Notes: a model not told the origin generated them from the sequence alone. Positions 29,001 to 37,293 are shown, counted from the first letter of the stretch. The stretch: DNA of 64,000 bases from Inquilinus sp. Marseille-Q2685 (GCF_916619195.1 NZ_CAKAKL010000008.1:1-64000), one strand, 5' to 3'. A program made the numbers and translations.

Positions 29001-29096
29001 ATGCGGCGCCAGGCGGCCGAGGTGATGGCCGTGTTCGACCGGCTGATCGGACCACCGCCGACGGACGAGCTTGCCTCGAAGCCCGCGGCATCCTAG
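26088..29096 (+). CDS. glnE: Bifunctional glutamine synthetase adenylyltransferase/deadenylase
   Basis: This protein of about 1000 residues carries two nucleotidyltransferase domains. The N-terminal one has GKLGARELNYSSDVDLI (deadenylation) and the C-terminal one GKLGGREMTIRSDLDLI (adenylation). It adjusts glutamine synthetase activity to nitrogen status together with PII. The start is uncertain: in-frame candidates are TTG 26040, ATG 26064, ATG 26088 and ATG 26100. I chose 26088 because TAGG precedes it and it clears the divergent promoter space. It is followed by bcp, 34 bp on. Confidence 0.94.
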   Translation: MDSAMPRYDAVLADAVWPRAGDPDRARRGVERWLERATDQSDPELRDFSLALPDAPQGRALLEAVFGGSPYLTELALKTPATVRRFLSDGPDAAVAAELAALRADTAAEADTTRLMQAFRLAKRRIALLIALADIGGLWPLEQVTGTLSELAETTLDLATAHLLSRAAARGLLRPEAVAAPDASGLIVLGMGKLGARELNYSSDVDLIILYDADKVPTDRPDDLGQTFSRMTRDLVRIMEERTVDGYVFRTDLRLRPDPGATPPAVSLAAAESYYTSLAQSWERAAMIKARPVAGDRAAGDAFLDFLTPFIWRRNLDFAAIQDIHAIKRQIHHHHGHGAVAIEGHDLKLGRGGIREIEFFVQMQQLIFGGREPRLRLRGTIAGLAALAEAGRVDRDTAAALAECYRFLRRVEHRIQMLEDHQTHALPETAGEVDALGRFLGFPDPASFRTALTDTLRLVEGRYAELFQEDRPPEGSVTLVFAGVDDHPGTVETLQRLGFARPSEAIAVVRGWLHGRYRALRSERARGLITGLVPRLLSIVGGTADPDATLQRLDGFLARLPAGVQLFSLFNVNPDLLDLLIDILGFGGRIADYLTAHAGQLEAVLAPGFFSTLPGRERLQERLAAELATARDFEDMLDVLRRWTNDQRFRAAVHILRRLSETPACAAFLSDVTEVALQALVPRVEAEFARRHGRFPEGGLALLAMGKLGGREMTIRSDLDLIMIHDAGADQMSDGEKPIGPMVYYTRLIQRLVSAITAPTAQGALFEVDMRLRPSGNAGPLATSLEAFSAYQRGDAWTWEHMALTRARVIHADGPLRERIETEIRAVLGLRRDPDKLRRDIAEMRGRMARQRDIGDVWNIKHFRGGLVDVEFIAQYLQLRHAADHPGILHQATAEVLRRAAAAGLLPDAEAQTLLRALATWQRVQAFLRFAVEDKFDPAEASDAMIRGLLRAVAEEAAADPPEDLDAAAAGMRRQAAEVMAVFDRLIGPPPTDELASKPAAS

Positions 29097-29130
29097 TCCA
29101 AGGCAGAGAACCGCCTGTGGAGACATCCGA

Positions 29131-29595
29131 ATGACCGTCGAGATCGGCAAGCCCGCCCCGGACTTCACCCTGCCCAAGGCGGGCGGCGGGACGGTGTCGC
29201 TTTCAGCCCTGCGCGGCCGGAAGGTGATCGTCTACTTCTATCCGAAGGCCGACACGTCCGGGTGCACCAAGGAGGCCTGCGGCTTCAACGACGCGCTGCC
29301 GGAGTTCGAGGGCGTCGACGCCACGGTCATCGGCATCTCCAAGGACCCGGTGCCGGCGCTGAACAAGTTCGCGGCGAAATACGGCCTGACCTTCACCCTG
29401 GCCTCGGCCAAGGACGACGACACGGTCGAGCGCTACGGCGCCTGGGTCGAGAAGTCGATGTACGGCCGGAAGTACATGGGCATCGACCGCTCGACGGTGC
29501 TGGTCGACGAACAGGGCATCGTCCGTGGACTGTGGCGCGGCGTGCGGGTGCCCGGCCATGTCGAGGCAGTGCTGGCCGCGGCGCAGAAGGGATGA
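29131..29595 (+). CDS. bcp: Thioredoxin-dependent peroxiredoxin BCP/PrxQ
   Basis: A 154-residue thioredoxin-fold peroxidase. The peroxidatic cysteine lies in KADTSGCTKEACGF, with the second cysteine five residues later as in alpha-type BCP/PrxQ. APDFTLP opens the domain. It reduces hydroperoxides using thioredoxin. The chosen ATG gives the standard family length. Confidence 0.95.
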   Translation: MTVEIGKPAPDFTLPKAGGGTVSLSALRGRKVIVYFYPKADTSGCTKEACGFNDALPEFEGVDATVIGISKDPVPALNKFAAKYGLTFTLASAKDDDTVERYGAWVEKSMYGRKYMGIDRSTVLVDEQGIVRGLWRGVRVPGHVEAVLAAAQKG

Positions 29596-29601
29596 CGGCG
29601 G

Positions 29602-29856
29602 CTATTGAGGCGGATGCTCCACCAGGTCGAGCCGTCGCTCGATGCGGTCGAGACGGGCTTTGATCTTGTCGACGATATGCCGATCTTCGACCGTCTCGGC
29701 ATAGTTCGATGCCTGATCGCGGGCGGGGCGGGCCAAGCCGATCTCGATCTGCGCGAGCCGCGACAGGATTTCCTGATCACGCTCCCGCGATGCGGTCAGC
29801 TCGGCCTGCATTCGCTTCAGGTGCTCCAGCACCAGGTTGGTGGTCTCGTCAGTCAT
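29602..29856 (-). CDS. Small coiled-coil hypothetical protein
   Basis: An 84-residue protein, almost entirely helical. Two heptad-rich segments (TTNLVLEHLKRMQAELTASR and KIKARLDRIERRLDLVE) flank a short linker. I recognise no domain. Composition and codon use match the surrounding genes and it is read against bcp from the opposite strand, so it is probably real. Helical proteins of this type often sit beside mobile or toxin genes, but no partner is visible here. Confidence 0.6.
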   Translation of the reverse strand: MTDETTNLVLEHLKRMQAELTASRERDQEILSRLAQIEIGLARPARDQASNYAETVEDRHIVDKIKARLDRIERRLDLVEHPPQ

Positions 29857-29963
29857 ATCTAGGCCGGAACCTGTCGGTTGCTGTCGGTCAGCCTACACCA
29901 GAAATGTGGCCGTTCCGCAATTTGTGGAAGAGGTAGCCGCGACGCCTCCCCTCCACGAGGCAA

Positions 29964-30848
29964 CTAAGCAACATCCTTCGCCAGGAAGTCGATGACGGCG
30001 CGCACGGCGGGCAGCTGCCCGCGCCGGTGCGGTGTCAGCAGCGTCGTCCACACCGTCCCGGCCTCCCACTCCGGCAGGACCGGCGCCAGCGTTCCCGCGG
30101 CCAGGGCCTCGGCGGCCATGGTCTCGGGCAGGCAGGCGATGCCCAGCCCGGCGGCTGCCGCCTTCAGCAGCACCACGGATTCATCGGCCACGAAGCTCGA
30201 GGCCGGCGCCATCTGCGCCTCGCGGCCGTCGCGGTGGCGCAGCCGCCAGAGCGTCGCCGAGGGGCCGGTCAGCAGCCCGTCATGGTCCGCGAGATCCGCC
30301 GGCTCCCGCGGCACCCCGCGGCGCGCCAGATAGTCCGGCGCCGCCACCAGGGCAATCCGCTCGACCGCCATCCGCCGCTGCACCAGCTCGGAATCCGGCA
30401 GCGGCGCGAAATGGCTGCGCACCGCGATGTCGAAGCCCTCCTGCACCAGGTCGACGAAGCGGTCGGTGACATGGAGCTGCAGCCGGATCTTCGGATAAGC
30501 CCGGGCCAGCGCCGGCAGCAGGCCGGACAGCCGGAACTGGGCGGTCGGCACGGAGGCCGTGATCCGGACGGTACCGCTCGGCTCGGCCAGGCGGCGGCGC
30601 ACCACGTCCTCCGCTGCTTCCGCCTCGATCAGCGCGGCCTGGGCATGGTCGTAGAAGTCGCGCCCGAGCTCGGTCAGCACGAAGCTGCGCGAGGTGCGGT
30701 GGATCAGCCGGGCACCGAGCTGCGCCTCCAGCTCCGCCACGCGCTTGCTGATGGTCGATTTCGGCAGTCCCAGCCGCCGTCCCGCCGCGGCGAAGCCGCC
30801 GCTGTCGACGGCCCGGACGAACAGGGTCAGGTCGTTGAGGTTGAGCAC
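29964..30848 (-). CDS. LysR-family transcriptional regulator
   Basis: A 294-residue LysR regulator read from GTG at 30846-30848, which gives the standard N-terminus (LNDLTLFVRAVDSGGFAAAGRRL). The helix-turn-helix runs to about residue 60 and includes LPKSTISKRVAELE. The effector domain belongs to the CrgA/PBP2 group (TVRITASVPTAQF). It is divergent from a glutathione S-transferase gene and probably regulates it, responding to an unknown small molecule. Confidence 0.9.
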   Translation of the reverse strand: MLNLNDLTLFVRAVDSGGFAAAGRRLGLPKSTISKRVAELEAQLGARLIHRTSRSFVLTELGRDFYDHAQAALIEAEAAEDVVRRRLAEPSGTVRITASVPTAQFRLSGLLPALARAYPKIRLQLHVTDRFVDLVQEGFDIAVRSHFAPLPDSELVQRRMAVERIALVAAPDYLARRGVPREPADLADHDGLLTGPSATLWRLRHRDGREAQMAPASSFVADESVVLLKAAAAGLGIACLPETMAAEALAAGTLAPVLPEWEAGTVWTTLLTPHRRGQLPAVRAVIDFLAKDVA

Positions 30849-30865
30849 GCAGATCGTCCATGCCT

Positions 30866-30882
30866 GTGGACCTTGGATCCAC
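30866..30882. promoter_or_regulatory. LysR-type operator between regulator and GST
   Basis: GTGGA-N7-TCCAC forms a 17-base dyad with two internal mismatches. It lies between the divergent starts at 30848 and 30955, where a LysR protein would bind. Confidence 0.35.
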
Positions 30883-30954
30883 GACAACACGGCTACAGCC
30901 CCAAAGTCCACATCGGCATATTCCCGTCGTGACCAGAACACGAGGGAACCCATC

Positions 30955-31659
30955 ATGGAACCGATCCTCTTCTACGGCGTGCCGTCGGGCTGCTCCTTCG
31001 GCTCGATCGTGGCGCTGGAATGGCTCGGCGAGCCGTATCGGCTGAGCCGCATAGAGATGCCGGAGGTCGTGCAGGGCGAGGCCTATCGCCGCCTCAACCC
31101 GGTCGGCGAGACGCCGACGCTGATGACCGCCGACGGAAGGCTGATCAGCGAGAGCATGGCGATCCTGAACCATCTCGGCGCCCGCGGGATCGACAAGGGC
31201 CTGTCCTTCGCCCAGGGCACGCCCGGCTTCGACCGGCTGAACCAGGCGCTGGCCTTCCTCAACACCACCTTCTTCAACGCCTTCAGCCCGCTGTGGTACG
31301 CGCTGGAGCACGGCACCGAGGGCGTGGAGCGCGACGCGCTGCGGGCCTATGGCGCGGCCAAGGTGGCAAAGGCGCATGCCGATCTGGAAGCGATGCTGGG
31401 CACCCAGGACTGGCTGCTGGGCGACCGGTCGCTGGCCGACGCCTACTTCATCGGCATCGCCCGCTGGACCAAGTACCACGAGGTGGTCGACCGGCGGGAC
31501 TATCCCGGGCTTCAGCGCCTGTTCGAGCGGCTGGAGGCCGACCCGGCGGTGCAGTTCGCCCATGCGATCGAGCGTGGCGAGCCCGCCCGCAGCACCGGCG
31601 GCTTCCGGGGCGAGATCAGCCTGGAGGAGGCTTTGGGCCTGATGAAGCAGGCGGCGTGA
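30955..31659 (+). CDS. Glutathione S-transferase family protein
   Basis: A 234-residue protein with an N-terminal thioredoxin-like domain (FYGVPSGCSFGSIVALEWL). The cis-proline segment is VGETPTLMTADG, followed by SESMAILNHL, the usual glutathione-binding serine. An all-helical C-terminal domain follows. It probably conjugates or reduces an unidentified electrophile, and is likely controlled by the divergent LysR. Confidence 0.88.
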   Translation: MEPILFYGVPSGCSFGSIVALEWLGEPYRLSRIEMPEVVQGEAYRRLNPVGETPTLMTADGRLISESMAILNHLGARGIDKGLSFAQGTPGFDRLNQALAFLNTTFFNAFSPLWYALEHGTEGVERDALRAYGAAKVAKAHADLEAMLGTQDWLLGDRSLADAYFIGIARWTKYHEVVDRRDYPGLQRLFERLEADPAVQFAHAIERGEPARSTGGFRGEISLEEALGLMKQAA

Positions 31660-31678
31660 CGGCCGCCTGCCACCTGCC

Positions 31679-32455
31679 TCAGAAAGAGTAGGCGTCCATC
31701 GCCAGCGCGCCCATGGTGACGCTGGCGTGGAGCCGGCGGCCGGGCAGGTCGCCGGCCCCGAGGGCGACGAAGAACGGCAGGAAATGCTCGTCCGCCGGAT
31801 GGTTCTTCACCGCCTCGGGCGCCAGGCGGCGGTAGTTCAGCAGGTCCTCGGTGCGGCCCTGCTCCACCGCCGCCGCCACCCAGTCGATGAACGCCCGGGC
31901 CCAGCCGGAGACCGGGGCGTCCGGTCCGCCGCGCCAGTCCAGCGCCCGCAAATTGTGGGTCAGCGACCCCGAGGCCAGGATCATCACCCCATCGTCCCGC
32001 AGCCCGCGCAGCGCCTGCCCCACCGCATGGTGATGCGCCGGATCCAGATGCGGCTGGATCGACAGGGTCGCGACCGGGATGTCGGCCGCCGGATACATCC
32101 GGCGCAGCGGCACCCAGGCGCCGTGGTCCAGGCCGCGCTTGTCGTCGATCGCCACCGGCAGGCCGGCCGCGGCGATCCGCTCGGCGGCGAGGCGCGCCAG
32201 GCCGGGCGCGCCGGCGGCCGGGTAGCGGAGCTGGTACAGCGGCTCGGGGAAGCCGTAGAAGTCGTGGATCGTCTCCGGCCGCTGCGCCGCGCCGAGCGTC
32301 GGCACCTCGGTCTCGAAATGGGCGGAGGCCAGCAGGATCGCATCCGGGCGCGGCAGCGACGGCCCGAGCGCGTCGAAGAACCGCCCTGCCGGCTCGTCCG
32401 ACAGCGCCAGCATCGGCGAGCCATGGGAGACGAAGAGCGCGGGCATCGTGGGCAT
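31679..32455 (-). CDS. Class III extradiol ring-cleavage dioxygenase (DODA/YgiD type)
   Basis: This 258-residue protein has the DODA pattern: VSHGSP near residue 10, LASAHFE, YGFPEPLYQLRYPA, LDHGAWVPLRRMYP and NHPADEHFLPFF. The conserved histidines would bind Fe(II) or Zn(II). Family members open catechol-type rings, such as 4,5-DOPA. It is divergent from a LysR regulator, with a strong dyad in the shared promoter. Confidence 0.9.
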   Translation of the reverse strand: MPTMPALFVSHGSPMLALSDEPAGRFFDALGPSLPRPDAILLASAHFETEVPTLGAAQRPETIHDFYGFPEPLYQLRYPAAGAPGLARLAAERIAAAGLPVAIDDKRGLDHGAWVPLRRMYPAADIPVATLSIQPHLDPAHHHAVGQALRGLRDDGVMILASGSLTHNLRALDWRGGPDAPVSGWARAFIDWVAAAVEQGRTEDLLNYRRLAPEAVKNHPADEHFLPFFVALGAGDLPGRRLHASVTMGALAMDAYSF

Positions 32456-32520
32456 GATCGATCTCCAGAGCGTTCGGCGCGGATGGCCTCGGCCGCTGCC
32501 GATATTGGACCTCTCGTCGA

Positions 32521-32547
32521 TTTTGATAATCCGGCGTGACATCAAAA
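32521..32547. promoter_or_regulatory. LysR-type operator between dioxygenase and regulator
   Basis: TTTTGAT (32521-32527) and ATCAAAA (32541-32547) are perfect inverted repeats separated by 13 bases, including the T-N11-A typical of LysR sites. They lie just upstream of the LysR start at 32573. Confidence 0.5.
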
Positions 32548-32572
32548 GATTGTTGATCCACCTTTGACAATC

Positions 32573-33484
32573 ATGGATCGCCTGACCACGCTGGACCTGT
32601 TCGTGCGGATCGTCGATGCCGGCAGCTTCGCCGCGGGGGCCGAGCAGCTGGGCCTGTCGCGGGCGCTGGCCAGCCGGGCGATCCTGGATCTCGAGACCCG
32701 CCTCGGCACCCGCCTCCTCAACCGCACCACCCGCCGGCTGAGCCTGACCGAGGCCGGCGCCGCCTTCTACCGCCGGGCCCAGCGCATCACCGCCGACGTG
32801 GTCGAGGCCGAGGAAGAGGCGGCGGCGCTGCACGCCCGTCCGCGCGGCCTGCTGCGGGTCAACGCGCCGATGAGCTTCGGCGTGCTGCATGTGGCCCCGG
32901 CTATGGCCGCCTATCTCGAGCGCTACCCCGAGGTCTCGGTCGACCTGACCCTGAACGACCGGGTCGTCGACCTGCTGGAGGACGGCACCGACTTGGCGGT
33001 CCGCATCGGCAGGCTTGCCGATTCCTCGCTGATCGCCCGCCGCCTGGCTCCCTGCCGCATCCTGCTCTGCGCCGCCCCGTCCTATCTCGCGGCCCACGGC
33101 ACCCCGGCGCATCCCTCGGATCTGGCCCGGCACCGCTGCATCGCCTACGCCTATGGCGGCGACCGCGGCGAATGGGTGCTGACCGGGCCGGAGGGCGAGG
33201 TGCGCGTCCGCGTCAACGCCCGGCTGCAGATCAACAACGGCGACGCCATCCAGGCGGCGATCCGCGAGGGCTACGGCATCGCCCGGCAGCCGGACTTCAT
33301 CGCCGCCCCCGACCTCGCGGCCGGCCGGATGGTCCAGGTGCTGCCGGAATGGCGGCTGCCGGAGCTCGGCATCCATGCCGTCTACCCGCCGGCCCGCACC
33401 CTGTCGGCCAAGGTCCGCAGCTTCGTCGACTTCCTGGCCGAGCGCTTCGCCCGCCCGGCCTGGAGCCTCGACAGCCGCGGCTGA
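32573..33484 (+). CDS. LysR-family transcriptional regulator
   Basis: A LysR regulator of about 303 residues with an N-terminal helix-turn-helix (LDLFVRIVDAGSFAAGAEQL) and a CrgA/AaeR-type effector domain (RGLLRVNAPMSFG). An alternative ATG nine bases upstream (32564) is possible. It probably controls the divergent dioxygenase and itself through the dyad at 32521-32547. The cupin gene follows after 37 bp. Confidence 0.92.
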   Translation: MDRLTTLDLFVRIVDAGSFAAGAEQLGLSRALASRAILDLETRLGTRLLNRTTRRLSLTEAGAAFYRRAQRITADVVEAEEEAAALHARPRGLLRVNAPMSFGVLHVAPAMAAYLERYPEVSVDLTLNDRVVDLLEDGTDLAVRIGRLADSSLIARRLAPCRILLCAAPSYLAAHGTPAHPSDLARHRCIAYAYGGDRGEWVLTGPEGEVRVRVNARLQINNGDAIQAAIREGYGIARQPDFIAAPDLAAGRMVQVLPEWRLPELGIHAVYPPARTLSAKVRSFVDFLAERFARPAWSLDSRG

Positions 33485-33521
33485 AGCCGGCAGTCTCGCC
33501 CATCCCGCCAGCGAGGATCGC

Positions 33522-33890
33522 ATGAGCAAGACCGCCGCCGACATCGTCGACTTCGCCACTGCCCCGTCCGAGGACGCGACCTGGCGGCCCGATCCGGCCA
33601 AGATCCTGAGCGGCGATCCGCTGCAGACGGTGCGCAACCTCTACAGCGACCCGACGGGCCAGTTCTCGGCCGGGATCTGGGAGGGCGCGGTCGGCGCCTG
33701 GCGCGTGTCCTACACCGAGGAGGAGTTCTGTCACCTGCTGTCCGGCACGATCGAGCTGACCGACGGCAACGGCGCCGCCCGCCGCTTCGAGGCCGGCGCC
33801 AGCTTCGTCGTCCCCGCCGGCTTCGAGGGCATCTGGCGGAACCTGACGCCGGCCCGGAAGCTGTACGTGATCTACGAACGGAAGAGCTGA
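33522..33890 (+). CDS. Cupin-domain protein (DUF861/cupin_3)
   Basis: A 122-residue single-cupin protein with EEEFCHLLSGTIELTDGNG and the second motif FEAGASFVVPAGFEGIWRN. This is the (S)-ureidoglycine aminohydrolase-like cupin_3 group; the substrate is unknown. GAGGATCGC precedes the ATG. It may be part of the LysR transcript. Confidence 0.88.
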   Translation: MSKTAADIVDFATAPSEDATWRPDPAKILSGDPLQTVRNLYSDPTGQFSAGIWEGAVGAWRVSYTEEEFCHLLSGTIELTDGNGAARRFEAGASFVVPAGFEGIWRNLTPARKLYVIYERKS

Positions 33891-33893
33891 GCC

Positions 33894-34685
33894 CTACTCC
33901 GCTAGCGGCTCGTAGAAGGCGGCGGCGAAGCCGGCCAAGTCGCGGGCGGGCACGTTGAACGGCCGCTTCAGCTTGGCCCGGAAATACCGCCGCACCAGCT
34001 CGTGATATGTGGCGATCGGCGGCAGGCCCTGACGGCCGCATTCCCATTCGAACCAGCGCCGGCCGGCGGCGACATGGCCGATCTCGTCGGTGTAGATCCG
34101 GTGCAGGATGCGGGCGCTGTCGGGATCGCCGGCGCGCTCCAGCCGCTCCACCGTCTCCGGCGTCACGTCCAGGCCGCGCGCCTCCAGCACCAGCGGCACC
34201 ACCGAGAGCCGGCCGAGCAGGTCCTCCGCCGTCTCCTCCGCCGCCTGCCACAGCCCGTCATGCGCCGGCAGGGCGCCGTAGGCGGAACCGAGCTCCTCCA
34301 GCCGCCGCGACAGCAGGCCGTGATGCGTCGCCTCCTCGTCGGCGACCTTGACCCAGTCGTCGAAGAACCCTTCCGGCGTCTCCGCCGTGGCGAAGCGGGC
34401 GATCAGGTCCCAGGTCAGGTCGATCGCGTTCAGCTCGATATGGGCCAGGGCGTGCAGTAGGGCGATCCGCCCCGCCTCTCCGCCCAGGCGCCGCTTCGGC
34501 ATGTCGCCCGGGCGCCGCAGCTCCGGCTGCGCCGGCCGGGCCGGGCGCGGCGGCGGGCGGCGCGATCCCAGCACCGGGACCGCACGCTGCCGCCAGGCCG
34601 CGGCGGCCTGGTGGCTCAGCTCGATCTTGCGCAGCGGGTCCGCCGTCTCCAGCACGGCGACGGCGAGGTCGGTCAGGCTGTCCAT
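33894..34685 (-). CDS. DUF455 ferritin-like protein
   Basis: This 263-residue protein is dominated by helices carrying metal-binding-type motifs: HALAHIELNAIDL, VADEEATHHGLL and YTDEIGHVAAGRRWFEWE. That is the carboxylate/histidine layout of the DUF455 ferritin-like family. The function is unknown, possibly tRNA- or metal-related. An N-terminal proline-rich linker follows residue 40. It is convergent with the cupin gene, 3 bp apart. Confidence 0.85.
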   Translation of the reverse strand: MDSLTDLAVAVLETADPLRKIELSHQAAAAWRQRAVPVLGSRRPPPRPARPAQPELRRPGDMPKRRLGGEAGRIALLHALAHIELNAIDLTWDLIARFATAETPEGFFDDWVKVADEEATHHGLLSRRLEELGSAYGALPAHDGLWQAAEETAEDLLGRLSVVPLVLEARGLDVTPETVERLERAGDPDSARILHRIYTDEIGHVAAGRRWFEWECGRQGLPPIATYHELVRRYFRAKLKRPFNVPARDLAGFAAAFYEPLAE

Positions 34686-34733
34686 GCCCCCTCTTACACC
34701 AGGACAGCGCCGGCCTGGAATGCGGGCCGCCCA

Positions 34734-34754
34734 GCCGATCGTCTCAGGATCGGC
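34734..34754. promoter_or_regulatory. Dyad upstream of the yfi operon
   Basis: GCCGATC-N7-GATCGGC is a perfect inverted repeat. It is the clearest element in the 238-base region between DUF455 (34685) and yfiR (34924), and may be an operator. Confidence 0.35.
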
Positions 34755-34923
34755 ACGGTCTCGGGATGCCCCCGCATGATGATGATGCTATGCTTGCCGT
34801 TGTCCGCCAGCCCGATGAGGGCATGACGGACGAAGCATCATTGCCGAAGCCCGAGATTGTCCCGAGATTCTGTTGTTTCGATACGGCGCCGATCGCGCAT
34901 GTCCCTCTCCAGCGTTCCAGCAG

Positions 34924-35538
34924 ATGACCGGCCGGCCGTTCCCGATCGTCGCCGGACTGCTGTGCGGACTTGATCGGAGCGTCCGCGCCGGGATCTCCGG
35001 ATGGTGCCGATGGCTGGCGCCCCTCGGCCGCGCGGCGGCGATAGGCGCGGTGCTGCTGGGCCTGCCTGGCCCCGCCCAGGCGCGTGACCAGGACAGCGCG
35101 GCAGCGGTCCGGCAGGTGGTGATGGGCATCATCAGCTACACCCGCTGGCCGGCCGAGCCGCCGCAACTCCGCCTTTGCGTCATCGGCCCGGCCGACTTCG
35201 CGGACGGCTTGCTGGCCGGCGCCACACAGGCCTCCGGCCGGCCGGTCCGGGCGGTCCGGCTGGGTCCCGACGGATCGCCGGGCGACGATTGCGACGTTGT
35301 CTATCTCGGCCGGCTCGGCGATGCCGAGCGCCGGCAGCTGTTCGCGCGCCTGGCGGGGCACGCCGTGCTCAGCATCAGCGAGCAGGACAAGAGCTGCACG
35401 GTCGGCAGCATGTTCTGCCTGCAGGTCCAGGGGTCGCAGGTCTCGTTCCAGATCAACCTCGATTCTGTGGCCCGCAGCGGCGTGCGGGTGAGCCCGAAGG
35501 TGCTGCAGCTCGGCCGGCGCAAGGAGACGCCGCCGTGA
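34924..35538 (+). CDS. yfiR: YfiR periplasmic repressor of YfiN
   Basis: This 204-residue exported protein has a long, basic N-region and a hydrophobic segment (RAAAIGAVLLGLPGPAQARD). Two cysteine pairs can be matched to the disulfides known in Pseudomonas YfiR: one in LRLCVIG and DDCDVVYL, and CTVGSMFC with the same 7-residue spacing. YfiR binds the periplasmic part of YfiN and keeps the cyclase off. The gene overlaps yfiN by 4 bp (GTGA). Confidence 0.88.
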   Translation: MTGRPFPIVAGLLCGLDRSVRAGISGWCRWLAPLGRAAAIGAVLLGLPGPAQARDQDSAAAVRQVVMGIISYTRWPAEPPQLRLCVIGPADFADGLLAGATQASGRPVRAVRLGPDGSPGDDCDVVYLGRLGDAERRQLFARLAGHAVLSISEQDKSCTVGSMFCLQVQGSQVSFQINLDSVARSGVRVSPKVLQLGRRKETPP

Positions 35539-36818
35539 GCCGGCGGCACGACGACCAGCGCCCCCCGCTGCGGCGGGTGCTGCGCCGGGCGCATCTCGGC
35601 GTCGCCCTGCTGGCGGTGACGCTGGCGGGGCTGACCCTGACCATCGCCGGCTTCGCCGCCCTGCGCGCCTATGCCGGCAGCAACCTGCAGCTGATCGCGG
35701 CCTCGATGAGCTATACCGTGGAGGCCGCGGTGGTGTTCAAGGACCGCGCCGCCGCCGAGGAAGCGCTGGGCCTGATCGCCGCCGCCGAGGGCGGCGTCGC
35801 CGAGGCCAATGTCTTCGATGCCGGCGGCGCGCTGTTCGCGCATTGGCAGCGCCCGGCCCAGCCCCCGCTGCTCGACCTCGAACGCCGCCTGGCCGCCATG
35901 GTCTTCGCGTCGCCGGTGCTGCAGCCGATCACCCATGACGGCGCGGAGATCGGGCGGATCGAGCTGCACGGCAGCGCCGGCGGGCTGCTGCGGTTCCTGG
36001 CGATCGGCGTGGCGGTGGTCCTGGCGTGCCTGGCCCTGAGCGCCCTGGGCGCGCTGCTGCTGTCGCGCTATCTGGTCGCCGGCATCGTCGGCCCGCTGCA
36101 CAGGCTGGCCACGGTGGCGCACCGGGTCCGCAACGAACGGACCTTCGACCAGCGGGTGCCGCCCGCCGGCATCGCCGAGCTGAACGAGCTGGCCGACGAC
36201 TTCAACGCCCTGCTCGGCGAGCTCGAAGCCTGGCAGGCCGGGTTGCAGCGCGAGAACGAATCCCTGGCCCACCAGGCGAGCCACGACAGCCTGACCGGCC
36301 TGCCGAACCGCGCGGTGTTCGAGGCCCGGCTGCGCGCCGCGCTGCAGGAGGCCGAAGCGGCCCGCGGCCGGGTCGCGGTGCTGTTCCTCGACAGCGACAA
36401 CTTCAAGCAGACCAATGACGATCTCGGGCATGCCGCCGGCGATGCGGTTCTGGCCGCCGTCGCCGCCCGGGTGCGGGACCGGCTGCGCAAGACCGATCTG
36501 GTGGCGCGGCTGGGCGGCGACGAGTTCGCGGTGCTGTTGGCCCCGGTCGTGGAGATCGCCGACGCGCTGCGGGTCGCCGACGACATCCTGGCCAGCCTGC
36601 GGCAGCCCGTCCGGCTGCCTTCGGGCGGCACTGTCACCGCCTCGGTGAGCATCGGGATCGCCATCTTCCCCGACCATGCCGGGGACGGGGTGGCCCTGCT
36701 GCGCCAGGCCGACGCCGCCATGTATCTCGCCAAACGCCTGCGGCCCGGCGGCCGGGAGCTCGCCGCCGGGCCGGACCCATTCGAGGAACGGGAGACCCAT
36801 CTTGCATCTCGTCACTAG
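35535..36818 (+). CDS. yfiN: YfiN/TpbB-type membrane diguanylate cyclase
   Basis: This 427-residue protein is read from GTG at 35535 (4-bp overlap with yfiR). It has a transmembrane helix near residues 20-45, a periplasmic sensor, a second helix (AIGVAVVLACLALSALGALL), a HAMP segment and a C-terminal GGDEF domain. The active site GGDEF is intact. The inhibitory I-site RKTD lies exactly five residues upstream. It makes cyclic di-GMP when released from YfiR and promotes surface attachment. Confidence 0.92.
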   Translation: MSRRHDDQRPPLRRVLRRAHLGVALLAVTLAGLTLTIAGFAALRAYAGSNLQLIAASMSYTVEAAVVFKDRAAAEEALGLIAAAEGGVAEANVFDAGGALFAHWQRPAQPPLLDLERRLAAMVFASPVLQPITHDGAEIGRIELHGSAGGLLRFLAIGVAVVLACLALSALGALLLSRYLVAGIVGPLHRLATVAHRVRNERTFDQRVPPAGIAELNELADDFNALLGELEAWQAGLQRENESLAHQASHDSLTGLPNRAVFEARLRAALQEAEAARGRVAVLFLDSDNFKQTNDDLGHAAGDAVLAAVAARVRDRLRKTDLVARLGGDEFAVLLAPVVEIADALRVADDILASLRQPVRLPSGGTVTASVSIGIAIFPDHAGDGVALLRQADAAMYLAKRLRPGGRELAAGPDPFEERETHLASRH

Positions 36819-37293
36819 GCGCACCGCCATCGGGCTGGCCCTGGCCGGTCTTCTCGCCGTGACCCTGGCCGGCTGCCAGTCCGGGCTGACGCCGGCGCAG
36901 ATCGCGCTGCTGAAGCAGCAGGGCTTCGAGCTGACCGACGCCGGCTGGGAATTCGGCATGTCGAGCAAGCTGCTGTTCGGCACCAACGAGGCGACGCTCG
37001 CCTCGGGCCAGCGCGAATCCATCGGCCAGCTGGCCCGCGCTTTGCTGTCGGTCGACATCCACCGGCTGCGAGTCGAGGGCCACACCGACGACTACGGCAC
37101 GGCGGAGTACAACCAGCGGCTGTCCGAGCGCCGGGCCAAGGCCGTGGCCGAGGCCCTGGTCGCGGCCGGCATTCCCGCCCAGGATCTGCAGGTGGTCGGC
37201 ATGGGCATGAGCGCGCCGGTCGAGGACAACCGATCCTCCGCCGGGCGGCGGGAGAACCGCCGCGTCGCGATCATCGTCTCGAACCAGCAGTAG
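36802..37293 (+). CDS. yfiB: YfiB OmpA-like outer-membrane lipoprotein
   Basis: A 163-residue lipoprotein read from TTG at 36802 with GGGAG 8 bases upstream; it overlaps the end of yfiN by 17 bp. The lipobox is LAGC after a hydrophobic signal. The C-terminal OmpA domain has EGHTDDYGTAEYNQRLSERR, which binds peptidoglycan. YfiB sequesters YfiR at the outer membrane, releasing YfiN. The complete three-gene set in one operon supports the assignment. Confidence 0.9.
   Translation: MHLVTRRTAIGLALAGLLAVTLAGCQSGLTPAQIALLKQQGFELTDAGWEFGMSSKLLFGTNEATLASGQRESIGQLARALLSVDIHRLRVEGHTDDYGTAEYNQRLSERRAKAVAEALVAAGIPAQDLQVVGMGMSAPVEDNRSSAGRRENRRVAIIVSNQQ

Noticed and set aside
26016-29177. A 1053-codon open frame on the minus strand
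   Set aside because: Antisense shadow of glnE with low-complexity Arg/Gln/Gly composition; glnE itself has clear motifs.
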